From: Nocardia bovistercoris
Lineage (GTDB): Bacteria; Actinomycetota; Actinomycetes; Mycobacteriales; Mycobacteriaceae
Assembly: GCF_015674855.1 (NCBI RefSeq)
Contig: NZ_JADMLG010000006.1
Span: 1 to 64,000 of the forward strand
DNA length: 64,000 bases
Direction of reading: 5' to 3'
The number at the start of each line of letters is the position of its first letter. The stretch's first letter is position 1. A model generated the notes under the pieces. That model was given only the letters and a program-made list of their open reading frames with translations. It was not told the DNA's origin and ran no database searches. The translations under genes and the position numbers were made by a program. Shown one piece after another: positions 26,950 to 39,016 of the stretch.

Positions 26950-28283
26950 CGCTGACACCGGTGCTCACCGAACACTGGGACGATCCGCAGTCCTGGACCA
27001 TCGACACCTACCGCCGCCACAGCGGCTACCTCGCGGTGCGCACCGCCCTGCGCACGGAACCCGATCAGGTCATCCAGACCATCAAGGACGCGGGCTTGCG
27101 CGGCCGCGGCGGCGCGGGCTTCCCGACCGGTCTGAAATGGGGTTTCATCCCGCAGGGACCCGGCAAGGACGGCGTGCGGACACCGCACTACCTCGTGGTC
27201 AACGCCGACGAGTCCGAACCGGGCACGTGCAAGGACATCCCGCTCATGCTGGCCAGTCCGCACACCCTCATCGAGGGCGTCATCATCGCGTCCTACGCCA
27301 TCCGTGCCGACACCGCCTTCATCTACCTGCGCGGCGAGGTCGTGCCGGTACTGCGCAGGCTGCAGGCCGCGGTCGCGCAGGCATACGACGCCGGACTGCT
27401 CGGCCGCGACATCCTCGGCTCCGGCTTCGACCTGGAACTGATCGTGCACGCGGGCGCGGGCGCCTACATCTGCGGCGAGGAGACGGCGCTGCTGGACTCC
27501 CTCGAGGGCAGGCGTGGCCAGCCTCGGCTGCGGCCGCCGTTCCCGGCCGTCGCGGGTCTCTACGCCTGCCCGACCGTGGTCAACAATGTCGAATCCATCG
27601 CCAGCGTCGCGCCGATCATCCGTAACGGGATCGATTGGTTCCGGAGCATGGGCAGCGAGAAATCGCCCGGTTTCACGCTGTATTCGCTGTCCGGGCACGT
27701 GACAAGACCGGGCCAGTACGAGGCTCCGCTCGGCGTCACGTTACGGGAGCTGCTCGGGTACGCGGGCGGGGTGCGCGCTGGTCACCGGGTGAAATTCTGG
27801 ACCCCCGGCGGCTCATCCACGCCGCTGTTCACCGACGAACATCTCGACGTGCCGCTGGACTACGAAGGCGTCGCGGGCGCGGGATCCATGTTGGGCACCA
27901 AGGCTTTGCAGATCTTCGACGAGACCACCTGCGTGGTGCGCGCCGTACTGCGCTGGACCGAGTTCTACGCCCACGAATCCTGCGGGAAATGCACACCGTG
28001 TCGCGAGGGCACCTATTGGCTGGTGCAGTTGCTGAAGCGGGTCGAGGCGGGGCGAGGCACCGAATCGGACCTGGCCAAACTCCTCGACATCAGCGACAGC
28101 ATCAACGGCAAGTCGTTCTGCGCGCTCGGCGACGGCGCCGCGAGTCCGATCCTGTCCTCGCTGAAGTACTTCCGCGAGGAATATCTCGACCATCTGCGGC
28201 TCGGACGCTGTCCGTTCGATCCGGCGAAGTCGACCGCATGGGCGCAGCGGCATCCGGCCGACCACGCAGGAGGGCAACGATGA
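26946..28283 (+). CDS. nuoF: NADH-quinone oxidoreductase subunit F
   Basis: This 445-residue flavoprotein binds FMN and NADH. Visible are the Gly-rich [30 protein letters not shown] and the N3 cluster ligands in [13 protein letters not shown] with a later Cys in SFCALGDGA. It accepts hydride from NADH and passes electrons through NuoE and NuoG. Coupled by ATGA to both neighbours. Confidence 0.96.
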   Translation: MTLTPVLTEHWDDPQSWTIDTYRRHSGYLAVRTALRTEPDQVIQTIKDAGLRGRGGAGFPTGLKWGFIPQGPGKDGVRTPHYLVVNADESEPGTCKDIPLMLASPHTLIEGVIIASYAIRADTAFIYLRGEVVPVLRRLQAAVAQAYDAGLLGRDILGSGFDLELIVHAGAGAYICGEETALLDSLEGRRGQPRLRPPFPAVAGLYACPTVVNNVESIASVAPIIRNGIDWFRSMGSEKSPGFTLYSLSGHVTRPGQYEAPLGVTLRELLGYAGGVRAGHRVKFWTPGGSSTPLFTDEHLDVPLDYEGVAGAGSMLGTKALQIFDETTCVVRAVLRWTEFYAHESCGKCTPCREGTYWLVQLLKRVEAGRGTESDLAKLLDISDSINGKSFCALGDGAASPILSSLKYFREEYLDHLRLGRCPFDPAKSTAWAQRHPADHAGGQR

Positions 28284-30775
28284 ATCCCGTGCCACGCACC
28301 GACACCCGCGCCGCGGTGAAACCGGAAGCACCCGAGCAGGTTCCGGTCGACCTGGTCACCCTCACCATCGACGGCGCGCAGGTGCGGGTTCCTGCGGGAA
28401 CCCTGGTGATCCGCGCCGCCGAACTCGTCGGCATCCAGGTCCCGCGCTTCTGCGACCATCCGCTGCTCGACCCGGTCGGCGCCTGCCGCCAATGCCTGGT
28501 CGAAGTGGAGGGCCAACGCAAACCGGTGGCCTCGTGCACCCAGACCGTGGCCGAAGGCATGGTCGTGCGCACCCAGCTCAGCTCCCCCGCCGCCGCACGC
28601 GCCCAACAGGGTGTGATGGAACTGCTGCTCATCAACCATCCGCTGGACTGCCCGGTCTGCGACAAGGGCGGGGAATGCCCGCTGCAGAACCAGGCCATGT
28701 CATCGGGCAGGCCCGAAACCCGTTTCGACGGCGTGAAACGCACCTACCCCAAACCGATTCCGCTGTCCTCGGCGGTACTGCTCGACCGCGAACGCTGCGT
28801 ACTGTGCGCGCGCTGCACCCGCTTCTCCCAGCAGGTCGCGGGCGACCCGTTCATCGAGTTGATGGACCGCGGCGCGCTGGAACAGGTCGGCACCGCCCAG
28901 GCCGAACCGTTCGACTCCTACTTCTCCGGCAACACCGTGCAGATCTGCCCGGTGGGCGCGCTCACCGGCACCAGTTACCGTTTCCGCGCCCGGCCCTTCG
29001 ACCTGGTGTCGAGCCCGAGCGTGTGCGAACACTGCGCGTCGGGCTGCGCGCAGCGCACCGATCATCGGCGCGGAAAAGTGCTGCGCCGCTTGGCCGGCGA
29101 CGATCCGCAGGTCAACGAGGAATGGAACTGCGACAAGGGCCGCTGGGCCTTCGCCTACGCCACCGAACCCGACCGGATCACCTCGCCGATGGTGCGCGGC
29201 TGGGACGGCGCCCTGCACCCGGCATCCTGGTCCGAAGCGCTTGCCGCGGCGGCCGGTGGCCTGGCCGCCGCGTTCGGCAACGCGGGCGTGCTGGTCGGCG
29301 GGCGGGTCACCGAGGAAGACGCCTACGCCTACGCGAAGTTCGCGCGGGTCGCGCTCGGCACCAACGATGTCGACTTCCGCGCCCGCATCCACTCCGCCGA
29401 GGAAGCCGAATTCCTGGCGGCGCACGTCGCCGGACGCGGCGTCACCGTCGACTACGACTCCTTCGACCGCGCGCCGGTGGTACTGCTCGCCGGGTTCGAG
29501 CCCGAGGAGGAGTCGCCGATCGTCTATCTGCGGCTGCGCAAGGCCGCCCGCAAGCACGCGCTGCCGGTGTATTCGATCGCGCCCTTCGCCACCCGAGGAC
29601 TCGAACGGATGTCGGGCACGCTGCTGCCCGCGGTCCCCGGCGGCGAACCGTTCGTCCTCGAAGCGCTCAACACCGATGTGCCCCACGCCGAAACCGCGCT
29701 CACCGCCGCCGCCGGACTGCTGCGGCAGCCCGGCGCGATCATCATGGTCGGCGAACGGCTGGCCGGTGTGCCCGGGGCGCTCGCGGCCGCCGCCCGCCTT
29801 GCCGACGCGACCGGGGCGGAACTGGTGTGGGTGCCGCGCCGCGCCGGTGAGCGCGGCGCGGTCGAAGCGGGGGCGCTGCCGGGTCTGCTGCCCGGCGGTC
29901 GACCGGCCGAGGACCCGTCGGCGCGCCAAGAGGTGCGCGTCATCTGGAACATCCCCGAACTGCCCGTCGAACCGGGACGCGACACCGGAGCCATCCTCGA
30001 CGCCGCGCCCGCGCTGGGCGCGCTGGTCATCGGCGGCGTCGATCTCGCCGACCTGCCCGATCCGGCCGCGGCGCTGGCGGCCGTCGACGCCGCACGATTT
30101 GTCGTATCCCTCGAACTGCGCCACAGTCCGGTCACCGAACGCGCCGACGTCGTGTTCCCGGTCGCCTCGGCGATGGAGAAGGAAGGCACCTTCCGCACCT
30201 GGGAGGGCAGGCCGCGCCGATTCAAGGCGACGCTCGGCGAGTCAACGGTGCGCCGCGAGGCCGCCAAACTCGCCGATCACCGCGTCCTGCACGCCATCGC
30301 GCAGGAGATGAAGATCGCCCTCGGCCTGCCCGACGCCGCTTCCGCCCGCGCCGAACTCGCCGAACTCGGGGCCTGGAAGGGCAGGCGCGTCGACGCGCCC
30401 GACCACCGCGCGCAGCCGGTGGCGCGTCCCGAACAGGGCACCGCACTTCTCGCCTCCTGGCGCATGCTGCTCGACAGCGGGCGCATGCAGGACGGCGAAC
30501 CGAATCTGGCCGGGGTGGCGCGCCCGCCGGTGGTGCGGCTCTCCTCGTCCACGGCCACCGAGATCGGCGCCGAGGACAACGCCGCGATCACTGTCACCAC
30601 CGGCCACGGCTCGATCACCGCGCCGCTGCTGATCACCGAGATGCCCGATCGGGTGGTGTGGCTGCCGATGAACTCCCCCGACTGCGCGGTCCTGGACCGG
30701 CTCGCCGTCCGGCCCGGCGCCATCGTGCAGATCCGGCGCGCCGACGAGAGGATGAAGGAACACCGCCATGAGTGA
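28280..30775 (+). CDS. nuoG: NADH-quinone oxidoreductase subunit G
   Basis: This 831-residue iron-sulfur subunit has a ferredoxin-like [2Fe-2S] N-terminus ([15 protein letters not shown]), the His-ligated N5 region with [13 protein letters not shown], the N4 ligands in RCVLCARC, and the extra N7-type motif CEHCASGC followed by a later Cys in [10 protein letters not shown]. The rest is a molybdopterin oxidoreductase-like domain without an evident cofactor function. The presence of the N7 motif suits a menaquinone-using organism. It overlaps nuoF by four bases and nuoH by eight. Confidence 0.95.
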   Translation: MNPVPRTDTRAAVKPEAPEQVPVDLVTLTIDGAQVRVPAGTLVIRAAELVGIQVPRFCDHPLLDPVGACRQCLVEVEGQRKPVASCTQTVAEGMVVRTQLSSPAAARAQQGVMELLLINHPLDCPVCDKGGECPLQNQAMSSGRPETRFDGVKRTYPKPIPLSSAVLLDRERCVLCARCTRFSQQVAGDPFIELMDRGALEQVGTAQAEPFDSYFSGNTVQICPVGALTGTSYRFRARPFDLVSSPSVCEHCASGCAQRTDHRRGKVLRRLAGDDPQVNEEWNCDKGRWAFAYATEPDRITSPMVRGWDGALHPASWSEALAAAAGGLAAAFGNAGVLVGGRVTEEDAYAYAKFARVALGTNDVDFRARIHSAEEAEFLAAHVAGRGVTVDYDSFDRAPVVLLAGFEPEEESPIVYLRLRKAARKHALPVYSIAPFATRGLERMSGTLLPAVPGGEPFVLEALNTDVPHAETALTAAAGLLRQPGAIIMVGERLAGVPGALAAAARLADATGAELVWVPRRAGERGAVEAGALPGLLPGGRPAEDPSARQEVRVIWNIPELPVEPGRDTGAILDAAPALGALVIGGVDLADLPDPAAALAAVDAARFVVSLELRHSPVTERADVVFPVASAMEKEGTFRTWEGRPRRFKATLGESTVRREAAKLADHRVLHAIAQEMKIALGLPDAASARAELAELGAWKGRRVDAPDHRAQPVARPEQGTALLASWRMLLDSGRMQDGEPNLAGVARPPVVRLSSSTATEIGAEDNAAITVTTGHGSITAPLLITEMPDRVVWLPMNSPDCAVLDRLAVRPGAIVQIRRADERMKEHRHE

Positions 30776-32582
30776 TCCCACCGAATTCGCGGCAGGCGCC
30801 TACCAGCTCGACCTGTTCGGCCACGACCCCGTGTGGCTGGTTGTCGTCAAAGCGCTGGCGGTCTTCGTCTTCCTGCTGCTGACCCCGATGATGGCCGTCG
30901 TCATCGAACGCAAGATCGTCGCGCGCATGCAGATGCGCATCGGCCCCAACCGGGTCGGCCCGCGCGGCTATCTACAGGCGGTGGCCGACGGGGTGAAGAT
31001 GGCGCTCAAGGAGGACATCGTCCCCGCGATCGTCGACAAACCGATCTACATCCTGGCTCCGATCCTGTCCATCGTGCCCGCCTACATGGCCTTCGCGGTG
31101 ATCCCGTTCGGCGGCGAGGTCTCCATCGCGGGCCACACCACCGCGCTGCAATTGACCGACCTGCCGGTCGCGGTGCTCTACATCCTGGCCATCACCTCCA
31201 TCGGCGTCTACGGAATCGTGCTGGCCGGCTGGGCTTCCGGGTCCACCTATCCGCTGCTCGGCGGTCTGCGCTCCACCGCGCAGGTGATCTCCTACGAGAT
31301 CGCGATGGCGCTGTGCTTCGCCGCGGTGTTCCTGCACGCGGGAACCATGGCCACCTCCGGCATCGTCGAAGCGCAGTACGGCACCTGGTTCGTGTTCCTG
31401 CTGCTGCCCTCGTTCGTGATCTACTGCGTGTCCATGGTCGGCGAGACCAACCGCGCGCCGTTCGACCTGCCCGAGGCCGAGGGCGAACTCGTCGGCGGCT
31501 TCCACACCGAGTACTCCTCGCTCAAGTTCGCCATGTTCATGCTCGCCGAATACATCAACATGGTCACCGTTTCCGCGCTCGCCACCACCCTGTTCCTCGG
31601 CGGCTGGCACGCGCCGTGGCCGATCAACATGTGGTCGGGCGCGAACAGCGGCTGGTGGGGCCTGCTGTGGTTCACCGCCAAGGTGTGGACGTTCCTCTTC
31701 GTGTTCATCTGGCTGCGCGGCACCCTGCCGCGACTGCGCTACGACCAGTTCATGGCGTTGGGCTGGAAACTGCTGATCCCGGTGTCGCTGCTGTGGGTGA
31801 TGCTGGTGGCGGGCGCGCGGGTGCTCGAGGCCGAGGGCGTGCACATCGAGACGCCCGCGCTGGTCGTCGGCGGACTGCTCATCTCCGGGCTGATGGTGTG
31901 GCGGTTCCTGCGCGCCGGTCGTGCGGGCGGCGCGCCGCCGCCGGTCGAGGAGCCGAAACCGGCGGGCTCGGGCGTCTTCCTCGGTTTCCCGACGCCGCCG
32001 CTGCCCGCGCACCCGCCGCGCGCTGTCGCGGAACCCGCTCTGCTGGAGCCGCTCTCGGGTTTCGCGGTGACCGCGCTGACCATGTTCAAGAAGCCCAACA
32101 CCGAGTCCTATCCGGAGCAGAAGGTGCCGACCGCCGCGCGCTATCACGGCCGTCACCAGCTCAACCGGTATCCGGACGGACTCGAGAAGTGCATCGGCTG
32201 CGAGCTGTGCGCGTGGGCGTGCCCGGCCGACGCGATCTTCGTGGAGGGCGCCGACAACACCGAGGACGAAAGGTTCTCCCCCGGTGAGCGGTACGGCCGG
32301 GTCTACCAGATCAACTACCTGCGCTGCATCGGCTGCGGCCTGTGCATCGAAGCCTGCCCGACCCGCGCGCTCACCATGACCAACGACTACGAACTCACCG
32401 ACGACAACCGCGCCGACCTCATCTACGAGAAGGACCGCCTGCTGGCCCCGCTGGAGTCCGGTATGGCCGCACCGCCGCACGCCATGGTTCCCGGCGCCAC
32501 CGAAGGCGACTACTACCGAGGCACGGTCGGCTCGGACACCCGTGAACCGGCCGCCGCCGGAATCGAAGGAGGCGCCCGATGA
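30768..32582 (+). CDS. nuoHI: Fused NADH-quinone oxidoreductase subunits H and I
   Basis: One uninterrupted frame of 604 codons encodes two normally separate subunits. Residues 1-385 are Nuo[36 protein letters not shown] and nine predicted helices, the last at about 365-382. A Pro-rich linker (about 386-420) leads to NuoI (about 421-604) with two ferredoxin motifs, [12 protein letters not shown] near 475 and [12 protein letters not shown], that bind clusters N6a and N6b. I see no stop and no well-placed internal start with a ribosome binding site; GTG and ATG codons in [11 protein letters not shown] would remove the NuoI N-terminus. With nine helices the NuoH C-terminus should face the cytoplasm, where NuoI docks, so the fusion is structurally reasonable. 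nuoH and nuoI are separate in M. tuberculosis. Confidence 0.9.
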   Translation: MSDPTEFAAGAYQLDLFGHDPVWLVVVKALAVFVFLLLTPMMAVVIERKIVARMQMRIGPNRVGPRGYLQAVADGVKMALKEDIVPAIVDKPIYILAPILSIVPAYMAFAVIPFGGEVSIAGHTTALQLTDLPVAVLYILAITSIGVYGIVLAGWASGSTYPLLGGLRSTAQVISYEIAMALCFAAVFLHAGTMATSGIVEAQYGTWFVFLLLPSFVIYCVSMVGETNRAPFDLPEAEGELVGGFHTEYSSLKFAMFMLAEYINMVTVSALATTLFLGGWHAPWPINMWSGANSGWWGLLWFTAKVWTFLFVFIWLRGTLPRLRYDQFMALGWKLLIPVSLLWVMLVAGARVLEAEGVHIETPALVVGGLLISGLMVWRFLRAGRAGGAPPPVEEPKPAGSGVFLGFPTPPLPAHPPRAVAEPALLEPLSGFAVTALTMFKKPNTESYPEQKVPTAARYHGRHQLNRYPDGLEKCIGCELCAWACPADAIFVEGADNTEDERFSPGERYGRVYQINYLRCIGCGLCIEACPTRALTMTNDYELTDDNRADLIYEKDRLLAPLESGMAAPPHAMVPGATEGDYYRGTVGSDTREPAAAGIEGGAR

Positions 32583-33397
32583 GCGCGCTGCTCGCCGCCG
32601 AACCGCTCGCGGTGACCTCAACCGCCGAGTCCGTGCTGTTCTGGATTCTGGCCCCCGTCGCGGTGCTCGGCGCCCTCGGCATGGTGTTCGCGCCCAAGGC
32701 CGTGCATTCGGCGCTGTGCCTGGCCGCAAGCATGATCACCCTCGCCGCGTTCTACATCGCCCAGGACGCGCTGTTCCTGGGCGTGGTGCAGATCGTCGTC
32801 TACACCGGCGCGGTCATGATGCTGTTCCTGTTCGTCCTCATGCTGGTCGGCGTCGACTCCGCCGAGTCGCTGAAGGAGACCTTGCGCGGCCAGCGCCTCG
32901 CCGCGTTCGCGGTCGGCATCGGCTTCGGCATCCTGCTCATCACCGGCATCTCCCACGGCGTGCGCGAATCCTCGATCACCTTCCCCGCCACCGGATTCCC
33001 GGGGCGCGACGTGATCGGCGAACTCGCCGAGCTGATCTTCGTCCGCTACGTGTGGGCCTTCGAACTGACCGGCGCGCTGCTCATCACCGCCACCCTCGGC
33101 GCCATGGTGCTCGCGCACCGGGAACGGTTCGGGCCGCTGCTCGACCAGCGGGAGATGTCGCGGCGACGGTTCCGCGACGGCGGCGCCCGCGCCACCCCGC
33201 TGCCGACCCCTGGCGTGTACGCGCGCCACAACGCCGTCGACGTCCCCGCCCGCCTGCCCGACGGTTCCTTCGAGGAACTGTCGGTGAGCACCATCCTGCG
33301 CCACCGCAGAAATCGGGCGCTGACCGAAGCCGCCGTCATCTCGGTCGGATCGACGAGCCCTGCCCCCGAACCCGCCGACGAGGAAGGCAACCGGTGA
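32579..33397 (+). CDS. nuoJ: NADH-quinone oxidoreductase subunit J
   Basis: This 272-residue membrane subunit has five predicted helices in its first 180 residues and the conserved [19 protein letters not shown] segment with the pi-bulge helix. A hydrophilic C-terminal tail of about 90 residues is typical for actinobacteria. The ATG overlaps the nuoHI stop as ATGA and its own stop overlaps the nuoK GTG. Confidence 0.94.
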   Translation: MSALLAAEPLAVTSTAESVLFWILAPVAVLGALGMVFAPKAVHSALCLAASMITLAAFYIAQDALFLGVVQIVVYTGAVMMLFLFVLMLVGVDSAESLKETLRGQRLAAFAVGIGFGILLITGISHGVRESSITFPATGFPGRDVIGELAELIFVRYVWAFELTGALLITATLGAMVLAHRERFGPLLDQREMSRRRFRDGGARATPLPTPGVYARHNAVDVPARLPDGSFEELSVSTILRHRRNRALTEAAVISVGSTSPAPEPADEEGNR

Positions 33398-33693
33398 ATC
33401 CCGAGAACTACCTGTTCCTGTCCGCCCTGCTCTTCACCATCGGGGCGGCGGGTGTGCTGTTGCGGCGCAACGCGATCGTGGTGTTCATGTGCATCGAGTT
33501 GATGCTCAACGCGGTGAACCTGGCCTTCGTCACCTTCGCCAGGATGCACGCGAATCTGGACGGCCAGGTGTTCGCGTTCTTCACGATGGTGGTCGCGGCG
33601 GCCGAGGTCGTGGTCGGGCTCGCCATCATCATGACCATCTTCCGCGCCCGTCGCTCGACCTCGGTCGACGACGCCAACCTGCTGAAGTTCTGA
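33394..33693 (+). CDS. nuoK: NADH-quinone oxidoreductase subunit K
   Basis: This 99-residue subunit has three helices and the conserved membrane Glu in [13 protein letters not shown], plus a second in [12 protein letters not shown]. Both are part of the proton path. The GTG at 33394 overlaps the nuoJ stop by four bases (GTGA). The length matches the family exactly. Confidence 0.95.
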   Translation: MNPENYLFLSALLFTIGAAGVLLRRNAIVVFMCIELMLNAVNLAFVTFARMHANLDGQVFAFFTMVVAAAEVVVGLAIIMTIFRARRSTSVDDANLLKF

Positions 33694-33694
33694 C

Positions 33695-35581
33695 GTGGAT
33701 ACCGCAACGCTCTGGCTGCTGCCCGCCCTGCCGCTCGCGGGCGCTGTCGTCCTGCTGCTGATCGGCCGCCACGGCGACCGGTGGGGTCACTTGGCGGGCA
33801 CCGTGCTGGCGCTGTCCTCCTTCGGTGTCGCGGTGTTGGCGTTCTTCGCCATGCTCGGCCGCGCCGACGCCGACCGCGCGATCCATCTCGACCTGTTCCG
33901 CTGGGTGCCCACGGGCGGACTCCAGGTCGACTTCGGACTTCAACTCGACCAGCTTTCGGTCTGTTTCGCGCTGCTGATCACCGGCGTCGGTTCGCTGATC
34001 CACATCTACTCGATCGGCTACATGGATCACGATCCCGGCCGCAGACGCTTCTTCGCCTATCTGAACCTGTTCCTCGCAGCCATGCTGCTGCTGGTGCTCG
34101 CCAACAACTACCTGGTGCTGTACCTGGGTTGGGAAGGCGTCGGCCTCGCCTCGTATCTGCTGATCGGCTTCTGGTACCAGAAGCCGTCGGCGGCGACCGC
34201 GGCCAAGAAGGCGTTCATCGTCAACCGCGTCGGCGACATGGGTCTGGCGCTGGCCATGATGGTCATGTTCGCCACCTTCGGCTCCATCGGCTTCGGCCCG
34301 GTCTTCGACGCAGCGCCGCGCGCGGGCGAAGGCACACTCACCGCGATCGGCCTGCTGCTGCTCCTGGCCGCCTGCGGCAAATCCGCGCAGGTGCCGCTGC
34401 AGTCCTGGCTCGGCGACGCGATGGAAGGTCCGACCCCGGTCTCGGCGCTCATCCACGCCGCCACCATGGTCACCGCGGGCGTGTACCTGATCGCGCGCTC
34501 CAACCCCATCTTCGACCTCGCGCCGAACGCGCGTTTCGCGGTGGTGCTGGTCGGCGCGGTGACCCTGTTGTTCGGCGCGATCATCGGCTGCGCCAAGGAC
34601 GACATCAAGAAGGCGCTGGCCGCCTCGACCATGAGTCAGATCGGCTACATGGTGCTGGCCGCCGGACTCGGCCCCGCCGGATACGCCTTCGCCATCATGC
34701 ACCTGCTCACCCACGGCTTCTTCAAGGCCGGACTGTTCCTCGGCGCGGGCTCGGTCATGCACGCCATGGACGACGAAACCGATATGCGCCGCTACGGCGG
34801 ACTGCGCACGGTACTGCCGATCACCTACGTCACCTTCGGACTCGGCTACCTCGCCATCATCGGCATCCCGCCGTTCGCGGGCTTCTTCTCCAAGGACAAG
34901 ATCATCGAATCCGCGTTCAACGAAGGCGGCGGCGCGGGCGTCGCCCTCGGCGCGGTGACCCTGTTCGGCGCGGGACTCACCGCCTTCTACATGACGCGGG
35001 TCATGCTCATGACCTTCTTCGGCCGCAAGCGCTGGAAGCCCGACACCCACCCGCACGAGGCGCCCGCGGTGATGACGGGGCCGATGATCCTGCTCGCGAT
35101 CGGCTCGGTGGCCTCGGGCCTGTTGTTCGTGCTCGGGTCCTCGCTGGTGAACTGGCTCGAGCCGGTCGTCGGCGCGCACCACGGCGAGGAAGTGCTGCCC
35201 GCGAGCGTGGTCACCGCGCTGGCGCTGCTCGTGGTCGCGGTCGGTGTCGCGTTCGCCTACTACCAGTACGCGCAGCGTGAGATCCCCGAGACCGCACCGG
35301 AACCGGTGAACCCGCTCACCGTGGCCGCGCGCCGCGACCTCTACGGCGACGCGGTCAACGAGACGGTGTTCATGCGGCCGGGCAGGCACCTGACCAGGTC
35401 GCTGGTATTCCTCGACACCCGTGGCATCGACGGCGTCGTCAACGGCACCGCCGCGCTGATCGGCGGGGTCTCGGCCCGAATCCGGCGGGTCCAGACCGGA
35501 TTCGTGCGGTCCTACGCCCTGTCCATGTTGACCGGCGCGGCCCTGGTGGTCGCCGCCCTGCTGGCAGTGAGGATCTGGTGA
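33695..35581 (+). CDS. nuoL: NADH-quinone oxidoreductase subunit L
   Basis: This 628-residue antiporter-like subunit pumps protons at the distal end of the membrane arm. It shows [17 protein letters not shown] with the key Glu, [32 protein letters not shown] and [14 protein letters not shown], all typical for NuoL. The GTG at 33695 starts one base after the nuoK stop. The C-terminal lateral-helix region ends in a final hydrophobic segment (residues about 605-625). Confidence 0.95.
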   Translation: MDTATLWLLPALPLAGAVVLLLIGRHGDRWGHLAGTVLALSSFGVAVLAFFAMLGRADADRAIHLDLFRWVPTGGLQVDFGLQLDQLSVCFALLITGVGSLIHIYSIGYMDHDPGRRRFFAYLNLFLAAMLLLVLANNYLVLYLGWEGVGLASYLLIGFWYQKPSAATAAKKAFIVNRVGDMGLALAMMVMFATFGSIGFGPVFDAAPRAGEGTLTAIGLLLLLAACGKSAQVPLQSWLGDAMEGPTPVSALIHAATMVTAGVYLIARSNPIFDLAPNARFAVVLVGAVTLLFGAIIGCAKDDIKKALAASTMSQIGYMVLAAGLGPAGYAFAIMHLLTHGFFKAGLFLGAGSVMHAMDDETDMRRYGGLRTVLPITYVTFGLGYLAIIGIPPFAGFFSKDKIIESAFNEGGGAGVALGAVTLFGAGLTAFYMTRVMLMTFFGRKRWKPDTHPHEAPAVMTGPMILLAIGSVASGLLFVLGSSLVNWLEPVVGAHHGEEVLPASVVTALALLVVAVGVAFAYYQYAQREIPETAPEPVNPLTVAARRDLYGDAVNETVFMRPGRHLTRSLVFLDTRGIDGVVNGTAALIGGVSARIRRVQTGFVRSYALSMLTGAALVVAALLAVRIW

Positions 35582-37200
35582 ACGACTATCCCTGGTTGAC
35601 GACGCTGTGGGTGCTGCCGCTGGTCGGCGCGGTGGTCGTCATGGCCGTGCCCGCTCGCGCCCGCACGCTGGCGCGCGGTGTGGCGCTGGTCTTCGCGGTG
35701 GCGGCGCTGGTCGTCGGCGTGGTGATCGCGGCCCGGTTCGAGCCCGGCGCCGAGCAGTTCCAGTTCGTCGAATCCCGGGAGTGGATACCGGCTTTCGGCG
35801 CGGGCTACACCCTCGGCATCGACGGCATCGCGCTGGTGCTCGTGTTGCTCACCGCCGCGCTGGTGCCGCTGCTGCTGCTGGCGGGCTGGAACGACGAACG
35901 CCAGTCGGACGCGGAGGAACGCCCGACCCGGCGCGCGCACCTGTATGTCGCGCTGACGCTGGTGGTCGAGTCGGTGGTGCTGATCTCCTTCGTCTCCCTC
36001 GACATCCTGCTGTTCTACGTGTTCTTCGAAGCGATGCTCATCCCGATGTACTTCCTCATCGGCGGCTTCGGCCCGCGCACCGCCGACGCCGCGCTGCGGG
36101 CGCAACGCTCGCGCGCGGCGGTGAAGTTCCTGCTCTACAACCTGTTCGGCGGACTCGTCATGCTGGCGGCGGTGATCGGTCTGTACGTGGTCACCGCGCG
36201 CGACGAGATCGGCCAGGGCGGCGGCGGAACCTTCGACCTGCGCGCGGTGATGACGGCGGCCAACTCCGGCCAGCTCGGCGCGGCGCCCGCGGTGCTCAAC
36301 GCGCTGTTCCTCGGTTTCCTGTTCGCCTTCGCCGTCAAGGCCCCGCTGTGGCCGCTGCACACCTGGCTGCCCGACGCCGCGGTCTCCGCGACCCCGGCGA
36401 GCGCGGTGCTGATGATGGCGGTGGTCGACAAGGTCGGCACGTTCGGCATGCTGCGCTACTGCCTGCTGCTCTTCCCCGCCGCGTCCGACACCTATGCGCC
36501 ACTGGTGATCACGCTCGCGGTGATCGGCATCGTCTACGGCGCGCTGCTCGCCATCGGGCAGACCGACGTGATGCGGCTCATCGCCTACACCTCGATCTCG
36601 CACTTCGGATTCATCATCCTCGGCATCTTCGCGATGACCAGCCAGGGCCAGACCGGCGCCACCCTCTACATGGTCAATCACGGCATCTCCACCGCCGCGC
36701 TGTTCCTGATCGCCGGATTCCTGGTCTCGCGCAGGGGAACTCGGGTCATCGCCGAATACGGCGGCGTGCAGAAGGTGGCGCCGGTGCTCGCGGGCGCCTT
36801 CTTCGTCGCCGGACTCGCCACCCTTTCACTGCCCGGTCTCGCGCCGTTCGTCAGCGAATTCCTGGTCCTGGTCGGCACTTTCACCCGCTACCGAGCCGCC
36901 GCCGTAGTGGCGACGGTGGCGCTGGTGCTCGCCGCGCTCTACATCCTGTGGCTCTACCAGCGGATGATGACCGGTCCGGTGCGCGAGGGCAACGAGAAGC
37001 TCTACGACCTGGTCCCTCGCGAACTCGCGGTGGTCGTGCCGCTCATCGCCGCGCTGATCTTCCTCGGCGTCTACCCGAAACCGGTGCTGGACTTCATCGA
37101 TCCGGCCGTGCACCAGACCCTGACCACCATCGGCAAGACCGATCCGAAACCGTCCGCGCCCACCCTCCCCGAAGCGCGGTCCGGAGGTGGTCACCGGTGA
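35578..37200 (+). CDS. nuoM: NADH-quinone oxidoreductase subunit M
   Basis: This 540-residue antiporter-like subunit has [17 protein letters not shown] with its conserved Glu, [28 protein letters not shown] and [18 protein letters not shown]. It forms a proton channel next to NuoL and NuoN. The GTG at 35578 overlaps the nuoL stop as GTGA. Confidence 0.95.
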   Translation: MNDYPWLTTLWVLPLVGAVVVMAVPARARTLARGVALVFAVAALVVGVVIAARFEPGAEQFQFVESREWIPAFGAGYTLGIDGIALVLVLLTAALVPLLLLAGWNDERQSDAEERPTRRAHLYVALTLVVESVVLISFVSLDILLFYVFFEAMLIPMYFLIGGFGPRTADAALRAQRSRAAVKFLLYNLFGGLVMLAAVIGLYVVTARDEIGQGGGGTFDLRAVMTAANSGQLGAAPAVLNALFLGFLFAFAVKAPLWPLHTWLPDAAVSATPASAVLMMAVVDKVGTFGMLRYCLLLFPAASDTYAPLVITLAVIGIVYGALLAIGQTDVMRLIAYTSISHFGFIILGIFAMTSQGQTGATLYMVNHGISTAALFLIAGFLVSRRGTRVIAEYGGVQKVAPVLAGAFFVAGLATLSLPGLAPFVSEFLVLVGTFTRYRAAAVVATVALVLAALYILWLYQRMMTGPVREGNEKLYDLVPRELAVVVPLIAALIFLGVYPKPVLDFIDPAVHQTLTTIGKTDPKPSAPTLPEARSGGGHR

Positions 37201-37249
37201 CACCGACCCGATCGCTCACCGACCGCGCGCCCCGACAAGGACGGCACCA

Positions 37250-38875
37250 GTGACTTCCTTCGACCACGCGACCGTGCTCGCCGCCGCCGTGCCCGCGCCC
37301 AGCATCGAATACGGCGCACTCTCGCCCATGCTCATCGTCTTCGGCGTCGCCGTGGTCGGTGTGCTGGTGGAGGCGTTCGCGCCGCGGCGACGGCGTTTCG
37401 GCATCCAGGTGCTGCTGGGTCTCGCGGGTTCGGCGGCGGCGCTGGCCGCGGTGATCGCGCTGGCCGGGACCGCCGAGACGGCGGTGTCCGGTGCGGTCGC
37501 CGTCGACGGGGTGACGCTGTTCCTGCAAGGCGCGATTCTGGTGGTCACGATCCTCGCGCTGCTGTTCATCGCCGAACGCGGTGTGGAACGGCCCGCGCGG
37601 GTCCGGTCGGGTCCGGGGACGTGGAGTCTGGCCGCGGCCACGGTCGGGCGCGGGGTCGACGCGTTCACCCCGCAGGCCGCCGCCGTGCCCGGCAGCGCCG
37701 ACGAGATCGCCGCCACCCGCGCGGGCGTCGCGACCACCGAGGTCTTCCCGCTGACCATGCTCGCCGTCGGCGGCCTGCTGCTCTTCCCCGCCGCCAACGA
37801 CCTGCTCACCATGTTCGTGGCGCTCGAGGTGCTGTCGCTGCCGCTGTACCTGCTGTGTGGACTCGCACGCCGCCAACGCCTGCTCTCCCAGGAAGCGGCG
37901 CTGAAATACTTCCTGCTCGGCGCGTTCTCGTCGGCGTTCTTCCTCTACGGCGTCGCCCTGCTCTACGGGCAGGCGGGCACCGTCGGACTCGCGGGCATCG
38001 CCGACGCCATCAGCCGCGACACCTCCGACTCCACTCTCGGATTGCTCGGCATCGCGATGCTCGCGGTCGGGCTGCTGTTCAAGATCGGCGCGGTGCCGTT
38101 CCAGTCCTGGGTGCCCGACGTCTACCAGGGCGCGCCCACGTCGATCACCGCGTTCATGGCGGCGGCGACCAAGATCGCGGCGGTCGGTGCGTTGTTGCGC
38201 GTGCTGCATGTCGCGGTGCCCGGACTCAGCGGGGACTGGCGGCCGATCCTGGCCGCGGTCGCGATCGCCACCATGGTCGCCGGCGCGGTCATGGCGATCA
38301 CCCAGACCGACGTGAAACGGATGCTCGCCTACTCCTCGGTCGCGCACGCCGGATTCATGCTCACCGGACTCGCCGCGGGCAACGCCGCGAGCGTCGGCGC
38401 GGTGCTGTTCTACCTCGTCGCCTACGGCCTCGGTACCCTCGGCGCGTTCGCCGCGGTGTCGCTGGTGCGCGACGCCGACGGCGCCGAAGCCACCGCCCTG
38501 TCCCGCTGGGCCGGTCTCGGACGCGCCAACCCCCTGCTGGCCGCCCTGTTCGCCATGTTCCTGCTCTCCTTCGCCGGACTCCCCCTGACCAGCGGATTCG
38601 TCGCCAAATTCGCGGTATTCGAAGCCGCGGCCGACGCCGACGCGATCTACCTGGTCATCGTCGGCGTCCTGTGCAGTGCCATCGCCGCCTTCTTCTACAT
38701 CCGCGTGATCGTCCTGATGTTCTTCACCGACCCACCCGCCGACGCCCCGGTCGTCCGCACTCCCGTTCTCACCTCGATCGTCGTCGCGGGCACCGCCGCC
38801 GCCACCGTGGTCCTCGGCATCCTGCCCCAACCCCTGCTCGACCTCGCCGACCGCGCCGACACCTTCACCCGCTGA
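37250..38875 (+). CDS. nuoN: NADH-quinone oxidoreductase subunit N
   Basis: This 541-residue antiporter-like subunit ends the operon. It has FVALEVLSLPLYLLCGL with the conserved Glu, ALKYFLLGAFSSAFFLYG, KIGAVPFQSWVPDVYQGAP and RMLAYSSVAHAGFML. The GTG at 37250 is chosen because AAGGACGG lies just upstream and it gives VTSFDHATVL before the first helix; a GTG at 37187 overlapping nuoM is the coupled alternative. A loop of about 50 residues around 120-170 is hydrophilic, as in mycobacterial NuoN. Confidence 0.94.
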   Translation: MTSFDHATVLAAAVPAPSIEYGALSPMLIVFGVAVVGVLVEAFAPRRRRFGIQVLLGLAGSAAALAAVIALAGTAETAVSGAVAVDGVTLFLQGAILVVTILALLFIAERGVERPARVRSGPGTWSLAAATVGRGVDAFTPQAAAVPGSADEIAATRAGVATTEVFPLTMLAVGGLLLFPAANDLLTMFVALEVLSLPLYLLCGLARRQRLLSQEAALKYFLLGAFSSAFFLYGVALLYGQAGTVGLAGIADAISRDTSDSTLGLLGIAMLAVGLLFKIGAVPFQSWVPDVYQGAPTSITAFMAAATKIAAVGALLRVLHVAVPGLSGDWRPILAAVAIATMVAGAVMAITQTDVKRMLAYSSVAHAGFMLTGLAAGNAASVGAVLFYLVAYGLGTLGAFAAVSLVRDADGAEATALSRWAGLGRANPLLAALFAMFLLSFAGLPLTSGFVAKFAVFEAAADADAIYLVIVGVLCSAIAAFFYIRVIVLMFFTDPPADAPVVRTPVLTSIVVAGTAAATVVLGILPQPLLDLADRADTFTR

Positions 38876-39016
38876 CGCGCGCCCCGAGGCCGTTCGACTC
38901 TCCGTGCTCGCGCCGTGTCGATCTGGGGAACGGTCGCGCCGGGGGGCTAGCGTTTGGACCACGTCCCCGTCCGGGGACGGTTCGCACAGGTGGATTCACT
39001 CGACAGAGGAGACACT

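Noticed and set aside
32060-32100. Internal start codons that could give a separate NuoI
   Set aside because: The GTG and ATG in [11 protein letters not shown] have no ribosome binding site and would cut off the NuoI N-terminal helix; no stop ends NuoH before them.
33629-38962. Long minus-strand open frames opposite nuoL, nuoM and nuoN
   Set aside because: They are rich in His, Arg, Gln and Gly and lack any domain; they are antisense shadows of high-GC genes.
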